Source of the DNA: Candidatus Woesearchaeota archaeon | GTDB taxonomy: Archaea > Nanobdellota > Nanobdellia > Woesearchaeales > BM511 | Assembly: GCA_018221175.1 (NCBI GenBank) | Contig: JAAOYE010000118.1 | Location: forward strand, 1-15,107 | Reading direction: 5' to 3' | DNA length: 15,107 nucleotides | Shown: piece after piece, positions 12,439 through 15,107 of the stretch | Layout of the letters: every line of letters starts with the position of its first letter | How positions within the stretch are numbered: position 1 is the stretch's first letter | Notes under the pieces: model-generated | The model's input: the letters and a program-made list of their open reading frames with translations, nothing else | Told to the model about the DNA's origin: nothing | Databases searched by the model: none | Position numbers and translations under genes: made by a program

Positions 12439-13293
12439 ATGAGACCTTTTAGACTATTAATACCTGCAACGTTTTTAGCAACTTACTTAGCTATAACAGG
12501 CTGCGGAGGAGGAGGAGGCGATGGAGGAAGTCCACCAGGACCAAAAGCAAATAACCCGCCAATTGTTTCTTTACAAGCAACACCAAGTCATGCTGAACTT
12601 GGAGACTTAATAACAGCAGAATATAAGACAACTGATGCTGAATCAGATAATACTTTACTTGACAACACTCTTGACTGGGATGATGGAAATTCTTCAAATT
12701 TTATAAGCTATGGAAACACATTAACAAGCGCTCATAGATATTTGTCTCAAGGACAAAAAAACATTTCTGTTATATCAACAGATACAGGTGAGAATTCTGA
12801 AGGTATTTTTGATAAAAAAAAGACAACTTCTGTGATTGATTCAGTAAATATACATTCATGGTACTCAATAATGCCTGGCAAGATGGGTCTTGGAAACGGT
12901 GCATCTTATATCGGAAGCATAGTGGCAATACCTGTTGGACTTGGTGAATTATCAGATATGGTTCAAGCAGACGGACAAATAATCTATAATCCATTGGAAT
13001 TAGAATATGTTGCTTTTAATTTTGGCGATTTTTCAGGATTATTGCAATATACAGTAGGGTTATCTAAAGATACAAATGGAAATCCAATACTTGGAGAACT
13101 GAACTTTAGTGCCGTGGACCCAACTTTTAATGGAATACCTGTTTTTCAAAATGATATTTTAACCTACATCTTATTTAGAAATATTACAGCAGGTGACCAT
13201 AACTTATCACTTCAAAATGCAGAAATATATGATCCAAATCTTAACAGTGTTTTATCAACAGTTGATACTACAGGTACAGCGTTTGAAAAATGA
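12439..13293 (+). CDS. Lipoprotein with PKD-like and cohesin-like domains
   Basis: A 284-residue surface protein. The signal peptide MRPFRLLIPATFLATYLAIT ends in lipobox Cys22 (AITGC), followed by a Gly/Pro linker. Residues about 38-120 look like a PKD/Ig domain (NPPIVSLQATP, LDWDDGNSS, then SAHRYLSQG and ISVIST), where PKD domains have WDFGDG and HTY. Residues about 157-278 match a cohesin-like beta-sandwich: GSIVAIPVGLGELSDMVQAD, then GQIIYNPLELEYV (as in the cohesin F-x-Y-DPxxL strand), and ILTYILFRNITAGDHNLSLQ near the end. Cohesins bind dockerins. The next gene starts on this gene's stop (ATGA) and begins with a dockerin-like module. I chose the ATG at 12439; an ATG at 12394 would add 15 residues before the signal peptide. 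Confidence 0.75.
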   Translation: MRPFRLLIPATFLATYLAITGCGGGGGDGGSPPGPKANNPPIVSLQATPSHAELGDLITAEYKTTDAESDNTLLDNTLDWDDGNSSNFISYGNTLTSAHRYLSQGQKNISVISTDTGENSEGIFDKKKTTSVIDSVNIHSWYSIMPGKMGLGNGASYIGSIVAIPVGLGELSDMVQADGQIIYNPLELEYVAFNFGDFSGLLQYTVGLSKDTNGNPILGELNFSAVDPTFNGIPVFQNDILTYILFRNITAGDHNLSLQNAEIYDPNLNSVLSTVDTTGTAFEK

Positions 13294-15107
13294 AAAAGAG
13301 AATTAGTTTATCACTAATAACAATTTTTCTACTCATAATTACTATTAACTTTGCATATGCTTACACATGCGGATGCTCAAACCTTGATGATACAGGAACA
13401 TCATCTGGATTTATTGATGGTTCTGATAGGATTGTAATGTTAAAAGCCATTCAAGGAATTTTAATTCCAGAATCAGCATATGATATTACAGGAGACGCAC
13501 TTGTTAATGATGATGATTTAGATTGTTGGGAAAACCAAAGCTTTAGATACACACCTTTTAATGATATTGATGAAATATGTGATTCTTTAGACAATAACTG
13601 CAACGGATTTATAGATGAAGGAGGAGTGTGTGGACCAAGCTGTACAGATATAGATGGGGATTTCTTTGCCATTGAAGGCGATGAATGTGGACCTGTTGAT
13701 TGTAATGACAACAATCCTAATGTTAATCCAGGTGCAAATGAAATTTGCAATGGAATTGATGATAATTGTGATACAAATATTGATGAAAGTAATGGAGATT
13801 GTTCTAGTGGCACACCATTTTGTTCTTTTGGAAGTTGCGTGCAGTGTTTATCCAACCCAGATTGTGATGACGGATTATTTTGCAACGGTGTAGAAACATG
13901 CAACTCTGGAACATGTCAAGCTGGAACAGCAATAAATTGTGGTGATGGTGTTAGTTGTACAGTAGATAGTTGCAACGAAGGCACAGACAGTTGCGATAAT
14001 AATCCTAATGATAATCTTTGTGACAACGGTCTTTTTTGTGACGGTGATGAAACCTGTGATATTGTAAATGATTGTGAGTCAGGTACACCACCAACTACAA
14101 ATGATGGTGTTGGATGTACTGTTGATGGTTGTGATGAAGTAAATGATGAAATTATTCATTTACCTGATGATAATTTATGTTTAAATGGACTATATTGTGA
14201 CGGCGCAGAATTTTGTGATATTGTAAATGACTGTCAAGTTGGAAGTTCTATTACTTGTGATGATGGACTAAGCTGTAGTATAGACACATGCGATGAAGGA
14301 ATAAACACAATTGATAATATTGGTAGCTGTGATTTTGACATAAGCAGCTGCACATGTCTTATAAATTCAGATTGTGATGATGGCAATCCTTGCACTGATG
14401 ATATTTGTAATGCTCAATTAGAATGTGAAAATAATAATGATAATTCAAATACTTGTGATGACGGATTTTTTTGTACTGTAAATGACAGATGCTTTTCTGG
14501 AACTTGTATTTCTGATACCATATCAGTTGATGATGGCGTTTCGTGTACTGTTGATAGCTGTGATGAAGTCAATGACGAAGTTGACCATGTTGCTGATAAT
14601 AATTTTTGTGATAACACACTTTATTGCGATGGTGTAGAAACTTGTGATGTTGTTAATGATTGTCAAGCAGGAATCAATGTAGATTGTAATGATGGTGTAT
14701 CTTGTACTTCTGATAGCTGTATTGAGAGTAGTGATAGTTGTATGAATGACCCACAAGATAGTATTTGTGATAATAGTTTGTTTTGTGATGGTGGAGAGTT
14801 TTGTGATTCTGTAAATGACTGTCAAATCGGGACTCCAATAAATTGTAATGATGGTGTTTCGTGTACAGTTGATAGTTGTAATGAAGGAACAAATTCTTGT
14901 GATAATTTAGGTAATGATAATACTTGTGACAATGGATTATTTTGTGATGGAAGCGAATTTTGTGATGTAGTTAATGACTGCCAATTAGGAACAACTGTTG
15001 ATTGTAGTTCTAATGATATTCCTAGTGTTAGTACTTGTGATAATAATCCTGATAATCTTCCTTTTACTTTTGATTTCTTTGCTGGATTTACTAGTTCATG
15101 TGATGAA
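13290..15107 (+). CDS. Secreted dockerin / MopE-motif / Cys-repeat surface protein (3' end outside window)
   Basis: An open frame of 606 codons runs to the window end without a stop, so the protein is partial. Signal peptide: MKKRISLSLITIFLLIITIN, with cleavage probably after AYA at 24. A dockerin-like pair follows at about 33-77. The second calcium loop, DITGDALVNDDDL (65-77), mirrors the classic dockerin DxNGDGxVNxxDL, and the first is a looser DDTGTSSGFIDGSDRIVML. Two MopE-type metal-binding motifs come next (EICDSLDNNCNGFIDE at 96-110, DVNP-type EICNGIDDNCDTNIDE at 151-166). From residue 187 there are Cys-rich repeats, typically CDNGLFCDGxExCDxVNDC then DGVSCTVDSC, with a period near 53. 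It overlaps the cohesin-like gene upstream. An extracellular, Ca-binding, disulfide-rich stalk or adhesin is likely. Confidence 0.85.
   Translation, partial: MKKRISLSLITIFLLIITINFAYAYTCGCSNLDDTGTSSGFIDGSDRIVMLKAIQGILIPESAYDITGDALVNDDDLDCWENQSFRYTPFNDIDEICDSLDNNCNGFIDEGGVCGPSCTDIDGDFFAIEGDECGPVDCNDNNPNVNPGANEICNGIDDNCDTNIDESNGDCSSGTPFCSFGSCVQCLSNPDCDDGLFCNGVETCNSGTCQAGTAINCGDGVSCTVDSCNEGTDSCDNNPNDNLCDNGLFCDGDETCDIVNDCESGTPPTTNDGVGCTVDGCDEVNDEIIHLPDDNLCLNGLYCDGAEFCDIVNDCQVGSSITCDDGLSCSIDTCDEGINTIDNIGSCDFDISSCTCLINSDCDDGNPCTDDICNAQLECENNNDNSNTCDDGFFCTVNDRCFSGTCISDTISVDDGVSCTVDSCDEVNDEVDHVADNNFCDNTLYCDGVETCDVVNDCQAGINVDCNDGVSCTSDSCIESSDSCMNDPQDSICDNSLFCDGGEFCDSVNDCQIGTPINCNDGVSCTVDSCNEGTNSCDNLGNDNTCDNGLFCDGSEFCDVVNDCQLGTTVDCSSNDIPSVSTCDNNPDNLPFTFDFFAGFTSSCDE
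13863..15026 (+). repeat. Seven Cys-rich protein repeats of ~53 codons (159 bp)
   Basis: Within the last gene, repeat units begin at Cys192, 244, 297, 389, 440, 493 and 546 of the protein. Spacings are 52, 53, 92, 51, 53 and 53 residues. The long step contains a divergent Cys-rich insertion (CTCLINSDCDDGNPCTDDIC, about 354-373). Each unit has the pattern C-D-N-G-L-F-C-D-G, then VNDC and DGVSCTVDSC, with seven or so Cys. Units are similar at DNA level but not identical, which suggests older amplification with divergence. Confidence 0.85.

Overview
The window is archaeal. It holds an exosome/proteasome superoperon (Pop5, PsmA, SBDS/Sdo1, Rrp4, Rrp41, Rrp42, RpoK), an archaeal histone and a second small histone-fold protein. 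It also has an archaeal-type glutamyl-tRNA synthetase, TATA boxes 22-30 bp upstream of apparently leaderless starts, and GGAGGT/GAGGTGA ribosome sites inside operons. Low GC, short spacers and odd tRNA insertions fit a small-genome DPANN-like archaeon (Woese-/Pacearchaeota-like). That lineage is inference; no 16S or ribosomal marker lies in the window.

Layout. 1-118: two copies of a 35-bp repeat with a small hairpin, then promoter-like sequence. 194-4659 (+): RNA and protein quality-control operon with ATGA overlaps rrp4/rrp41 and rrp41/rrp42, and an unrecognised 30-codon ORF between sdo1 and rrp4. 4666-6597 (-): thioredoxin reductase and an endonuclease IV-like TIM-barrel protein, each apparently with its own promoter. 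6688-8251 (+): a small membrane protein, a 52-residue Cys/His-rich protein and a membrane-anchored metallophosphoesterase. 8334-8588 (-): tRNA-Ala(GGC) followed by tRNA-Arg(UCG). 8622-8834 (-): histone. 8993-10849 (+): gltX and a 56-residue DUF1931-like histone-fold gene. 10924-11735 (-): two unrecognised coiled-coil/disordered proteins. 11871-15107 (+): a cell-surface cluster with a small lipoprotein, a PKD plus cohesin-like lipoprotein, and a large secreted dockerin/MopE/Cys-repeat protein that runs off the window.

Most interesting points. (1) Both tRNA genes carry insertions at non-canonical sites: about 80 nt in the T-loop of tRNA-Ala and 14 nt in the D-loop of tRNA-Arg. (2) The last two genes overlap by ATGA and look like a matched cohesin (membrane-anchored) and dockerin (secreted) pair, so the secreted Cys-repeat protein may be docked on the cell surface by calcium-dependent cohesin-dockerin binding. 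(3) A perfect 46-bp direct repeat sits upstream of both lipoprotein genes. (4) Several short genes (30, 52 and 56 codons) are easily missed.

Gene cooperation. The first operon couples 5' tRNA processing (RNase P), 3' RNA degradation (exosome), ribosome maturation (SBDS), protein degradation (proteasome) and an RNA polymerase subunit. The tRNA genes sit near gltX, whose product acts on another tRNA. The final cluster appears to be an accessory surface module.
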